Source: Euglena gracilis (taxonomy: Eukaryota; Euglenida; Euglenophyceae; Euglenales). From it: DNA of 64,000 nt. Under the pieces are notes generated by a model. The model was given only the letters and a program-made list of their open reading frames with translations. It was not told where the DNA came from and made no database searches. Positions 45,053 through 53,908 of this stretch are shown here, piece by piece (the stretch's first letter is position 1; every line of letters begins with the position of its first letter). The stretch covers positions 2,634,619 to 2,698,618 of the forward strand of contig CP154955.1 of NCBI GenBank assembly GCA_039621445.1. The letters are read 5' to 3'. Both the position numbers and the translations under genes were made by a program.

Positions 45053-45123
45053 GGGGGCGACCGGGGATTGAACCCGGCACCGTGGAGTTGTTACCCTTAT
45101 GCTCTACCACTGAGGTACTCGCC
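45053..45123 (-). ncRNA. tRNA-like unit, copy 1
   Basis: 71 nt starting GGCGAGTACCTCAGTGGTAG. It has A box (TACCTCAGTGG), anticodon-loop-like GTAACAA (anticodon AAC if read as valine), perfect T-arm CCGGG-TTCAATC-CCCGG with B box, and acceptor GGCGA/TCGCC. A TTTTT Pol III terminator follows at once. The anticodon stem is poorly paired and the outer acceptor pairs are lost (AA opposite CC), so it may be a pseudogene or SINE head. Frames with RPGIEPGT on the other strand are the usual antisense-tRNA artefact. Confidence 0.6.
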
Positions 45124-45174
45124 TTTTGCACACAATTCTTTTTGGACACAATAACAGACTCTTCTGAAAAAAGG

Positions 45175-46548
45175 ACCCGCCGGCGCCCCGTTTTGGGCCG
45201 CCGACCCATTGACTTTGGGTCAAAACCGGGTCAAAAAAGTCGAAAAAAATTGAAAAAATTTTTTTCGCCCGAAACGATGTTTTTTGGCCTCCCGGACCCG
45301 GAAAAACTGTTTTCGAGCCGAAAACGAGCGTTTTTCGACCCGCCGGCGCCCCGTTTTGGGCCGCCGGCCCATTGACTTTGGGTCAAAACCGGGTCAAAAA
45401 AGTCGAAAAAAATCGAAAAAAAATTTTGTGCCCGAAACGATGTTTTTTGGCCTCCCGGACCCGGAAAAACTGTTTTCGAGCCGAAAACGAGCGTTTTTCG
45501 ACCCGCCGGCGCCCCGTTTTGGGCCGCCGACCCATTGACTTTGGGTCAAAACCGGGTCAAAAAAGTCGAAAAAAATCGAAAAAATTTTTTTCGCCCGAAA
45601 CGATGTTTTTTGGCCTCCCGGACCTGGAAAAACTGTTTTCGAGCCGAAAACGAGCGTTTTTCGACCCGCCGGCGCCCCGTTTTGGGCCGCCGACCCATTG
45701 ACTTTGGGTCAAAACCGGGTCAAAAAAGTCGAAAAATTTTTTGCCCGAAACGATGTTTTTTGGCCTCCCGGACCCGGAAAAACTGTTTTCGAGCCGAAAA
45801 CGAGCGTTTTTCGACCCGCCGGCGCCCCGTTTTGGGCCGCCGACCCATTGACTTTGGGTCAAAACCGGGTCAAAAAAGTCGAAAAAAATCGAAAATTTTT
45901 TTTGCCCGAAACGATGTTTTTTGGCCTCCCGGACCCGGAAAAACTGTTTTCGAGCCGAAAACGAGCGTTTTTCGACCCGCCGGCGCCCCGTTCTGGGCCG
46001 CCGACCCATTGACTTTGGGTCAAAACCGGGTCAAAAAAGTCGAAAAAAATCGAAAAAAATTTTTTTGCCCGAAACGATGTTTTTTGGCCTCCCGGACCCG
46101 AAAAAACTGTTTTCGAGCCGAAAACGAGCTTTTTTCGACCCGCCGGCGCCCCGTTTTGGGCCGCCGACCCATTGACTTTGGGTCAAAACCGGGTCAAAAA
46201 AGTCGAAAAAAATCGAAAAATTTTTTTTGCCCGAAACGATGTTTTTTTGGCCTCCCGGACCCGAAAAAACTGTTTTCGAGCCGAAAACGAGCGTTTTTCG
46301 ACCCGCCGGCGCCCCGTTTTGGGCCGCCGACCCATTGACTTTGGGTCAAAACCGGGTCAAAAAAGTCGAAAAAAATCGAAAAATTTTTTTTGCCAGAAAC
46401 GATGTTTTTTGTAATTCTAGACATGGAAAAACTGTTTTTGAGCTGAAAACAAGCGTTTTTCGACCCGCCGGCGCCCCGTTTTGGGCCGCCGACCAATTGA
46501 CTTTGGGTCAAAACCGGGTCAAAAAAGTCGAAAAAAAATTCGAAAAAA
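45175..46548. repeat. 163-bp satellite, block 2 (about 8 units)
   Basis: Starts directly after the tRNA-like block. The order of unit variants (AAAAAAATTG first, ATTTTGTGCCCG second) is the same as in block 3. One unit near 45730 is short (AGTCGAAAAATTTTTTGCCC). Confidence 0.95.
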
Positions 46549-47290
46549 ACCCCCCCCCCCCCCCCCCACCCCCCCCCCCCACCACCACCACACCCCACCC
46601 CACACCCCCACACCCCCCCCCACACCCCCCCACACCCCCCACATGTCACATCATTTCTCGTGACCTTTTTTTATTTTTCTTTTGCAGAAATGCCAAGAAT
46701 AAAAGAATGAAAAGAGAAGTGAAAAAAAAAATAAACATAAAAACAAAAATAAATGGTATTTCATTGTGGCCAAAAACATTTTGCGAGGTTATTTGAAGGA
46801 GTAGGGTTAGGGTTACAATCCTTGTCCAAACAGCAGAATATTTCCCGCTCAACGTTGTTAGATTGGTCTCTACAAGGTACACCCCCCACACCCCCAACAC
46901 CCCCACACTCCACCCCCCACCCCCACAACCCCCACCCCCCCACACCCCCCAAAAAAATGTCACATCATTTCACGTGACCTTTTTATTTTATTTTTTATGT
47001 TTATTTTCTATTTTTTACATTTCTCTTTTCATTGTTTTATTTTTGGCATTTCTGCAAAAGAACCCGATGGTGGTTCATTGTGGCCAAAAAGATTTTGTGA
47101 GGTTATTTGAAGGAGTAGGGTTAGGGTTACGATCCTTGTCCAAACAGCAGAATATTTCCCGCTCAACGTTGTTAGATTGGTCTCTACAGGTATACTCCCC
47201 CACACCACCCCCCCCCCCCCACACCCCCCCCACCCCCCCACACCCCCCCCACCCCCCCACCCCCCACACACCTTTACAACCCTTTTTTCT
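46549..47290. repeat. CACACCCCC tracts and TTAGGG-bearing module, copies M3-M4
   Basis: Modules at 46642-46881 and 46957-47194 between C-rich tracts. M3 carries an internal micro-inversion at about 46679-46752. Confidence 0.9.
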
Positions 47291-47302
47291 TGCCTAAACT
47301 CC

Positions 47303-47422
47303 CAGTACTGAAAAACCAACTTTGCTCGGCCTTTGAAAAACGGCCTTTGCCTACACTCCACCACTGAGCTATTCGCTTTTTGGTGGATTTCACATTTCTG
47401 AAAAAGGAAAAATGTCCAAAAA
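47303..47422 (-). ncRNA. tRNA-5'-half-like sequence, copy 2
   Basis: Same as copy 1, including GCGAATAGCTCAGTGGTGGA on the minus strand. Confidence 0.5.
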
Positions 47423-47493
47423 GGGGGCGACCGGGGATTGAACCCGGCACCGTGGAGTTGTTACCCTTATGCTCTACCACTGAGGTACTCGCC
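47423..47493 (-). ncRNA. tRNA-like unit, copy 2
   Basis: Identical by eye to 45053-45123, including the TTTTT that follows on the minus strand. Confidence 0.6.
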
Positions 47494-47544
47494 TTTTGCA
47501 CACAATTCTTTTTGGACACAATAACAGACTCTTCTGAAAAAAGG

Positions 47545-48325
47545 ACCCGCCGGCGCCCCGTTTTGGGCCGCCGACCCATTGACTTTGGGTCAAAACCGGG
47601 TCAAAAAAGTCGAAAAAAATTGAAAAAATTTTTTTCGCCCGAAACGATGTTTTTTGGCCTCCCGGACCCGGAAAAACTGTTTTCGAGCCGAAAACGAGCG
47701 TTTTTCGACCCGCCGGCGCCCCGTTTTGGGCCGCCGGCCCATTGACTTTGGGTCAAAACCGGGTCAAAAAAGTCGAAAAAAATCGAAAAAAAATTTTGTG
47801 CCCGAAACGATGTTTTTTGGCCTCCCGGACCCGGAAAAACTGTTTTCGAGCCGAAAACGAGCGTTTTTCGACCCGCCGGCGCCCCGTTTTGGGCCGCCGA
47901 CCCATTGACTTTGGGTCAAAACCGGGTCAAAAAAGTCGAAAAAAATCGAAAAAAAATTTTTCGCCCGAAACGATGTTTTTTGGCCTCCCGGGACCCGGGA
48001 AAAAAAAAAAAAAAAAAAAAATGTTTTTGAGCCGAAAACGAGCGTTTTTCGACCCGCCGGCGCCCCGTTTTGGGCCGCCGACCCATTGACTTTGGGTCAA
48101 AACCGGGTCAAAAAAGTCAAAAAAAAAGAAAAAAAATTTTTTGCCCGAAACGATGTTTTTTGGCCTCCCGGACCCGGAAAAACTGTTTTGAGCCGAAAAC
48201 GAGCGTTTTTCGACCCGCCGGCGCCCCGTTTTGGGCCGCCGACCCATTGACTTTGGGTCAAAACCGGGTCAAAAAAGTCGAAAAAAATCGAAAAAAATTT
48301 TTTGCCCGAAACGATGTTTTTTGGC

Positions 48326-48360
<35 letters not shown>

Positions 48361-48798
48361 GTTTTCGAGCCGAAAACGAGCGTTTTTCGACCCGCCGGCG
48401 CCCCGTTTTGGGCCGCCGACCCATTGACTTTGGGTCAAAACCGGGTCAAAAAAGTCGAAAAAAATCGAAAAAAATTTTTTTGCCCGAAACGATGTTTTTT
48501 GGCCTCCCGGACCCGAAAAAACTGTTTTCGAGCCGAAAACGAGCGTTTTTCGACCCGCCGGCGCCCCGTTCTGGGCCGCCGACCCATTGACTTTGGGTCA
48601 AAACCGGGCCAAAAAAGTCGAAAAAAATCGAAAAAATTTTTTTTGCCCGAAACGATGTTTTTTGGCCTCCCGGACGTGGAAAAACTGTTTTTGAGCCGAA
48701 AACAAGCGTTTTTCGACCGGCCGGCGCCCCGTTTTGGGCCGCCGACCCATTGACTTTGGGTCAAAACCGGGTCAAAAAAGTCGAAAAATCATTCGAAA
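47545..48798. repeat. 163-bp satellite, block 3 (about 8 units)
   Basis: Repeats the variant order of block 2 at its left end. Two units have the CCGGACCCGGAAAAACTG segment replaced by long poly-A (47999-48021 and 48327-48358). Confidence 0.95.
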
Positions 48799-49178
48799 AA
48801 AACCCCCACACCCCCCCACACCCCCACACCCCCCCACCCCCCCCCCACCCCCCCACCCCCCCCCCCCCCCCCCCCCACCCCCCCACCCCCCCCCACACAC
48901 CCCCCCACACCCCCCACATGTCACATCATTTCTCGTGACCTTTTTTTATTTTTATTTTTGTTTTTATGTTTATTTTTTTTTTCACTTCTCTTTTCATTCT
49001 TTTATTCTTGGCATTTCTGCAAAAGAACCCAATGGTATTTCATTGTGGCCAAAAACATTTTGCGAGGTTATTTGAAGGAGTAGGGTTAGGGTTACAATCC
49101 TTGTCCAAACAGCAGAATATTTCCCGCTCAACGTTGTTAGATTGGTCTCTACAAGGTACACCCCCCACACCCCCCCAC

Positions 49179-49220
<42 letters not shown>

Positions 49221-49635
49221 ACACCCCCCCACACCCCCCACACCCCCCACACCCCCCCCTCCCCCCACTTGTCACATCATTTCACGTGACCTTTTTTATT
49301 TTTATTTTTGTTTTTATGTTTATTTTCTATTTTTTCCATTTCTCTTTTCATTGTTTTATTTTTGGCATTTCTGCAAAAGAACCCGATGGTGTTTCATTGT
49401 GGCCAAAAAGATTTTGTGAGGTTATTTGAAGGAGTAGGGTTAGGGTTACGATCCTTGTCCAAACAGCAGAATATTTCCCGCTCAACGTTGTTAGATTGGT
49501 CTCTACAAGGTATATCCCCCACACCTCCCCACACCCCCCCCCAACCCCCCCCCCCCCCCCACCCCCACCCCCCCCCCCCCCCCCCACCCCCCCCCCCCCC
49601 CACACCCCGGGGGGGGGGGGGGGTCGGCACATCAC
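48799..49635. repeat. CACACCCCC tracts and TTAGGG-bearing module, copies M5-M6
   Basis: Modules at 48917-49159 and 49269-49514. The intervening C tract (49163-49265) includes more than 40 nearly uninterrupted C. Ends with CACACCCC followed by G13 and TCGGCACATCAC, as in the 44.9 kb copy. Confidence 0.9.
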
Positions 49636-49654
49636 ATTTGCCCTCAAAACTCCC

Positions 49655-49773
49655 AGTACTGAAAAACCAACTTTGCTCGGCCTTTGAAAAACGGCCTTTG
49701 CCTACACTCCACCACTGAGCTATTCGCTTTTTGGTGGATTTCACATTTCTGAAAAAGGAAAAATGTCCAAAAA
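49655..49773 (-). ncRNA. tRNA-5'-half-like sequence, copy 3
   Basis: Same arrangement as copies 1 and 2. Confidence 0.5.
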
Positions 49774-49844
49774 GGGGGCGACCGGGGATTGAACCCGGCA
49801 CCGTGGAGTTGTTACCCTTATGCTCTACCACTGAGGTACTCGCC
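49774..49844 (-). ncRNA. tRNA-like unit, copy 3
   Basis: Matches the two earlier copies. The spacing between the three copies is 2370 and 2351 bp. Confidence 0.6.
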
Positions 49845-49891
49845 TTTTGCACACAATTCTTTTTGGACACAATAACAGACTCTTCTGAAAA

Positions 49892-50078
49892 AAGGACCCG
49901 CCGGCGCCCCGTTTTGGGCCGCCGACCCATTGACTTTGGGTCAAAACCGGGTCAAAAAAGTCGAAAAAAAGCGAAAAAAAAATTTTTGCCCGAACCCATG
50001 TTTTTTGGCCTCCCGGACCCGGAAAAACTGTTTTTGAGCCGAAAACGAGCGTTTTTCGACCCGCCAGCGCCCTGTTTC
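49892..50078. repeat. 163-bp satellite, block 4 (truncated)
   Basis: A little over one unit, degenerating after GCCAGCGCCCTG. This is the right edge of the satellite complex. Confidence 0.9.
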
Positions 50079-50234
50079 TGGCACAAAACACATGGATTTC
50101 AGTCAAAAGAGCTCCATGGGGTGTGCCGGTATGTATGGAGGGGTCAATGAAGGGGTGGGTGCGCGCTTATCAAGAGCTCAGCACTATTCAAAACCTGGTT
50201 ACCGATGGACCCATGGAAATGTGGGGTAATTGAG

Positions 50235-50335
50235 TAAGCCCCCCCTAATTGTCACCCCCCCCCTAATGGTCGCCAGGGGGGTCAAAACGCCCCCGAGGGG
50301 GTGCCATATAGGGGGGGGGTCACGTTAATTGAAGT
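50235..50335. repeat. CCCCTAATTGTCACC inverted C/G module
   Basis: CCCCCCTAATTGTCACC...GGGGGGGGTCACGTTAATTG, an inverted-repeat version of the module at 39885-39960. Confidence 0.65.
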
Positions 50336-50694
50336 TCCCTTTTGGAAAAGAGGCACTTTTCAACTGCAAAACCCAACATTACCCTTCGGAGGAGGGGTAG
50401 TAATTGTCATCAGATAAAAGAAGCTGTGACCCCAGTGATTTGCGCAATCGCCATAGTGATTGCTCCGTTGATGCCCTCATGTTTGTGCAAATGAATTTAC
50501 GCCAACTTGGTAATCTGACCCATTAGACAGGCAATGGAGATCCGTGTGGTTTTCCTTTTTTTTTGGTTTGTTTGGTTCATGATCCTTCCAATGAATGAGA
50601 GTCTGAGCTCTGGTTTGGGGATGATGTTTCCAGGCGCCAATTTGGCAAGGTGTACAACACTGCTCAAGGGTAGGGACATTTTGAATTTTTTGTG

Positions 50695-50810
50695 GTGGTT
50701 AATCGAAATTAATCGAGGGAAAGGCACAGTTATTAATCGAAAATTGGTTAATCGCTTTAACCATGGTTAATCGCTTGACCCCAAAAGTAACGGTTAATTG
50801 CCCAACCCTG
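50695..50810. mobile_element. TTAATCG repeats ending in a hAT-like terminus
   Basis: Four to five GGTTAATCG words, then GGTTAATTGCCCAACCCTG. CAGGGTTGGGC-type ends are common in hAT elements. The LINE pseudogene begins at the next base. The matching left end was not found. Confidence 0.4.
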
Positions 50811-51064
50811 CTTGGGGGATGCCTTCGAGCCAGTGCGGAGATGGGTAGGAAACGGGGCCTTGACCCCTGACGACACCACCCACCACGATCAGGCATGGTG
50901 GAGCGATCAACTGCGCCAAGCAGCACGTCCGGCATTCCTCGCTGCCTTGAACGACCGAGACCGGGTCCGCTTTGAGCATCAGAGTTCTTCAATTTGCTCA
51001 AGCTGGATCGGGGCTCGCCCCTCTGGCTGCCGGGTTTACCGTCGACGGTGCATCGTTTCGCCTA

Positions 51065-51302
51065 GGGGGGTCGGCACACCCCTCCCCCCCCCCTCACCGA
51101 CCCCCTCGCCACGCCATTTTACCCCCCCCTCCCCCCCCCTTTTCAGACCCCCTCGCCACGCCATGTCAGCCGCGCCAAAGAAAATTTTCTTGGCAAACCC
51201 CCGCGCACCCCTCCCCCCCCCATCCGGGACCCCCTCGCCACGCCAAAAACCCCCTCCCCCCCCCCCCTAGCCGGACCCCTCGCCACGGCGTGCCGACCCC
51301 CC
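51065..51302 (+). mobile_element. GGGGGGTCGGCAC MITE, copy 3
   Basis: 238 bp with GGGGGGTCGGCACACC and GGCGTGCCGACCCCCC ends, flanked by CTA direct repeats (51062-51064, 51303-51305). Removing the element and one CTA restores the continuous reading TTT CGC CTA ATG CTG AAG. Confidence 0.9.
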
Positions 51303-51496
51303 CTAATGCTGAAGTGGCATCTGGGGTTGCCCATCATCCCGCTGAGTCTGGCGGGTTCACCCTGCCCCTTGGGTTGCGGGCAGGTGGTGGATCCCTTTTG
51401 GGATCACGCACTGTGCTGCAACAAGAACAAGCTGTGGGAGCGCCACCACCGGGTTCAGCACTTCCTGGGTGCCCAACTGCAGGCTAGGGAGGCTAG

Positions 51497-52256
51497 GCAC
51501 AGCGGGGGGGGGGGGGGGGGGGGGGGCTGAGGGGGGGGGCGAGCGCGCCGCGCGGGCGGCCGCGCGGGGGGGGGGGGGGGGGGTACGATGGCGGCCGCGC
51601 GGGCGGAACGCATCCTAAAATCGGCGATTTTCGGGTCCAAAAAGTGGTCATTTTTGCCATTTTTGGGCCATTGTTGACCAAAAAAGGTGCTTATATGGCC
51701 GCGCGCAGGGCTCCCGGATCTGGCCTGGGGGGGGGGGTTTGTGGGCAGACCCTAGGGTCTGCCCACGGTCGCCAAAGGTCGCTATGGGTATTTCCTACTC
51801 AGTCTTTTTTGCATTGTAGCGGCGTAGGCAACTGTTCCAGGGCCCTAAAAAAAAAATCCCTTGTGTGTGCAACACCTTTTGTGTGCATGTTGCGCTAATT
51901 TGCCGTGGAGCGCATTTTTTGACATCGACCTGCCCACGACCTTTGGCGACCATGGCGACCTTTGGCGACCCTAGGGTCTGCCCACAACCCCCCCCCCCCC
52001 CCAGGCCAAATCTACCCCCCCGCGCGCAGAGCGTGCGGCCCCCAAATTTGCCATTTTGTGTCCGAAAATGGTCGTTTTTGGTCATTTTTGGGCCTCAAAA
52101 AATCGCGATTTTTCGGCAAAATTTTTTTCTTGGCTATGCTAGGCACAGTGGGGGGAGGGGGGGTCCAGGGGGGGGGGGCGAGCGGCCGCGCGGGCGGCCG
52201 CGCAGGGGCCGCGCGGGGGGGGGAGGGGGGGTCCCGGACCCCCCCGAGCGGCGCGC
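51497..52256. mobile_element. Foldback element inserted in LINE pseudogene
   Basis: About 760 bp flanked by CTAG (51493-51496 and 52257-52260). Removing it joins GAGG-CTAG-CCTCCC in frame. The arms are inverted copies (left 51597-51740 AAAATCGGCGATTTTCGG..GGCCATTG..CTGGCC, right 51995-52125). The core 51740-51990 is bounded by GACCCTAGGGTCTGCCCAC palindromes and shares about 165 bp with 59415-59645. A GCTAGGCACAGTGGGG word near 52136 repeats the left boundary, so a second nested insertion is possible. Confidence 0.7.
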
Positions 52257-52714
52257 CTAGCCTCCCAGGGATCCCCCATGCCCTCGAAGTTTCTGTGGCC
52301 GCAGATCAGAAGCGCGATGCGGATATCTTCCTGCCACACTGGTCGGGGGCTGCCTCGTGGGCCATCGACGTGGGGATCAACCACCCCTCGCCGCCTAGTG
52401 CTGCTTGGAGCTTGCCTGCCTCCTGGGAGGTCTTGCGCAGCCGTGCTCTGAAGAAAACCACCAAGTATGGGGCCCGCTGCCAGGCACGGGGTGTGCGCTT
52501 CTCCCCGTTGATCCTCAGCGTCTGGGGATCCTTCGGGGCCGTCCGTCTGTCTTTCTATCCGTCCTTCACGTCCTTCCGTCTGTCGTTCATCCGTCCACAA
52601 GGTCAAAAAGATGATTTTTCTGCTTTCCAGGGGGAAGTCAGGACACAGGAGGGGGGGGGACATGGGGGGGGATAGGGGGAAATTTAGGCAAATCGATTTA
52701 GGCACAAATGACCT

Positions 52715-52742
52715 TAGTTAGGGTTAGGGTTTGGGTTAGGGG
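52715..52742. repeat. Interstitial telomere-like repeat
   Basis: TTAGTTAGGGTTAGGGTTTGGGTTAGG: two to four TTAGGG/TTTGGG units only. Confidence 0.7.
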
Positions 52743-52864
52743 GGAAAGCAGAAGACAAAACAATGTATTTATTCCAGTCCATTTTGGCCAGTTGTTAAAA
52801 AGACAACCAAATGAAAAATGACATCAACGAAAACCAAGGTTCTGTTTTAAAGAGGCATGAAGTA

Positions 52865-53085
52865 TCAGATTCTTTCTCTGATAAGTGTGAAGGACAGGCC
52901 TTGCCAAATGTCTGCTTCTGCGGCCCGCCGCTGCCACCCTTCTCGCTGCCCCAGAAGGGCCTTGAGGAGGGTGGCCATTAAGGAGCGCGCTTCTTGTCCC
53001 ATGCCCCCATAGCAATCCATGACGAATGGCGTCAACCGCCAGCATGTTGCATCATATTTGGTGATACTTGTTTTAGACACTCAGA
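52865..53085 (-). pseudogene. RLE-LINE C-terminus, 5'-truncated copy
   Basis: The minus strand encodes ITKYDATCWRLTPFVMDCYG then GQEARSLMATLLKALLGQ and AEADIWQGLSFTLIRERI. It is collinear with the last 70 or so residues of the intact LINE (KYGDPC, VMDCYGGM, SAWQGLGMALMREL). Everything 5' is missing, as expected for incomplete reverse transcription. It lies just beyond the 3' side of the intact LINE on the same strand. Confidence 0.8.
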
Positions 53086-53100
53086 ATTTGGACTCATATA

Positions 53101-53155
53101 CGGTGGTGGGGCGAACCGAGTCCACCGACCAGTGGCACAGCCTACTGGATTTGAG
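53101..53155 (+). repeat. ACCGACCAGTGGCACAGCC repeat, copy 3
   Basis: GGTGGTGGGGCGAACCGAGT, CCACCGACCAGTGGCACAGC, CTACTGGATTTGAG. It abuts the 5'-truncated LINE copy. Confidence 0.75.
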
Positions 53156-53238
53156 TCTTCGGGGGAGAGGGAAGCTATGTACAGATGGGGAAACCCCCAT
53201 GGATAGTCAGAGGTTAATCAGGAGACACTCAGAAGGAT

Positions 53239-53590
53239 GACACGGTGGGTAGCACAGCTTCACCCAACCGTGCCCCGGGCCCAGGGAAACGTCTCTTTTG
53301 GCCGTCGCCACAAGAGGAACCCCCTTGTGACTCCCTGTGCCGCCACAGGTCGCGGGTTGCTTATACTATGGGTGTTATGTACAGAAGAGAGGAGGAGAGA
53401 GAGAGAGAAGAGAGGATACTTGTTCGTTGAAAACACAACAACACGGCGGGTAGCACAGCTTCACCCAGACCGTGCCCCGGGCCCAGGGAGATGTCTCTTT
53501 TGGCCCTCGCCACAAGGAGAAACTCCTCATGACTCCCTGTGCGGCCACAGGTCGCCGGTAGATACTATGGGTGTAAGGTACATAAAGGTT
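53239..53590. repeat. Duplicated 150-bp unit
   Basis: CGGTGGGTAGCACAGCTTCA to ACTATGGGTGTTATGTAC (53241-53380) recurs at 53441-53580. A GAGAGAGAGAG run lies between. A further 44-bp duplication (GCTGATTTGTGCCTGGGGT) is at 53738-53822. These may belong to the 3' untranslated region of the adjacent minus-strand LINE. Confidence 0.75.
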
Positions 53591-53908
53591 GTACGGAGTG
53601 CCGTGCCCGTCCTGCGGTCCATGGTTAGAGGAAAATGGGAAAGTCCCATCTTCAATATATACGGCGGCGGGGGGGGGGGTGGGGGGAGTGTGTGCTTTGC
53701 CTGCCACTGTTGGCGTGTTTGTGTCATTGGCTGGTTGGCTGATTTGTGCCTGGGGTGGTTTCACAGCCGTCCGAGAGTGGCTGATTTGTGCCTGGGGTTG
53801 TTTCAGAGCCGTCCGAGAGTGGAGGTGAGAAAGCTGGCCTCATGGCCATTGCTCTGTGTGGGCCACCGAAGGTGGTAGAGGTGGTCGGTGCACTGGATGA
53901 AGTCACAC

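Larger units (their letters stand above)
50811..52620 (+). pseudogene. RLE-LINE C-terminal pseudogene with two insertions
   Basis: Reads, in broken frames, DAFEPVRRWVGNGALTPD, QLRQAARPAFLAALNDRDRV, AAGFTVDGASFRL | MLKWHLGLPIIP, the zinc knuckle CPLGCGQVVDPFWDHALCC then NKNKLWERHHRVQHFL, and after a second insertion DADIFLPHWSGAASWAIDVG and KYGARCQARGVRFSP. This is the same order as the C-terminal third of the intact LINE. Insertions are the MITE 51065-51302 and the foldback segment 51497-52256. At least one frameshift precedes the MITE. The RT region is missing. Confidence 0.8.

Noticed and set aside
42342-48764. Many 80-280-codon frames with KKVEKNRKK-, RKNCFRAENERF- and GRRPIDFGSKPG-like repeats
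   Set aside because: They are read-throughs of the 163-bp satellite in all six frames. 163 is not a multiple of three, so the frames rotate, and no selection is visible.
42540-48798. CRISPR array
   Set aside because: The repeat unit is 163 bp with no unique spacers and the context is eukaryotic.
45010-49930. Frames containing RPGIEPGTVELLPLCST
   Set aside because: This is the antisense of the tRNA-like units, a common annotation artefact.
44347-52742. True chromosome end
   Set aside because: The TTAGGG-type repeats occur only two to four at a time and are internal to modules, so they are interstitial.
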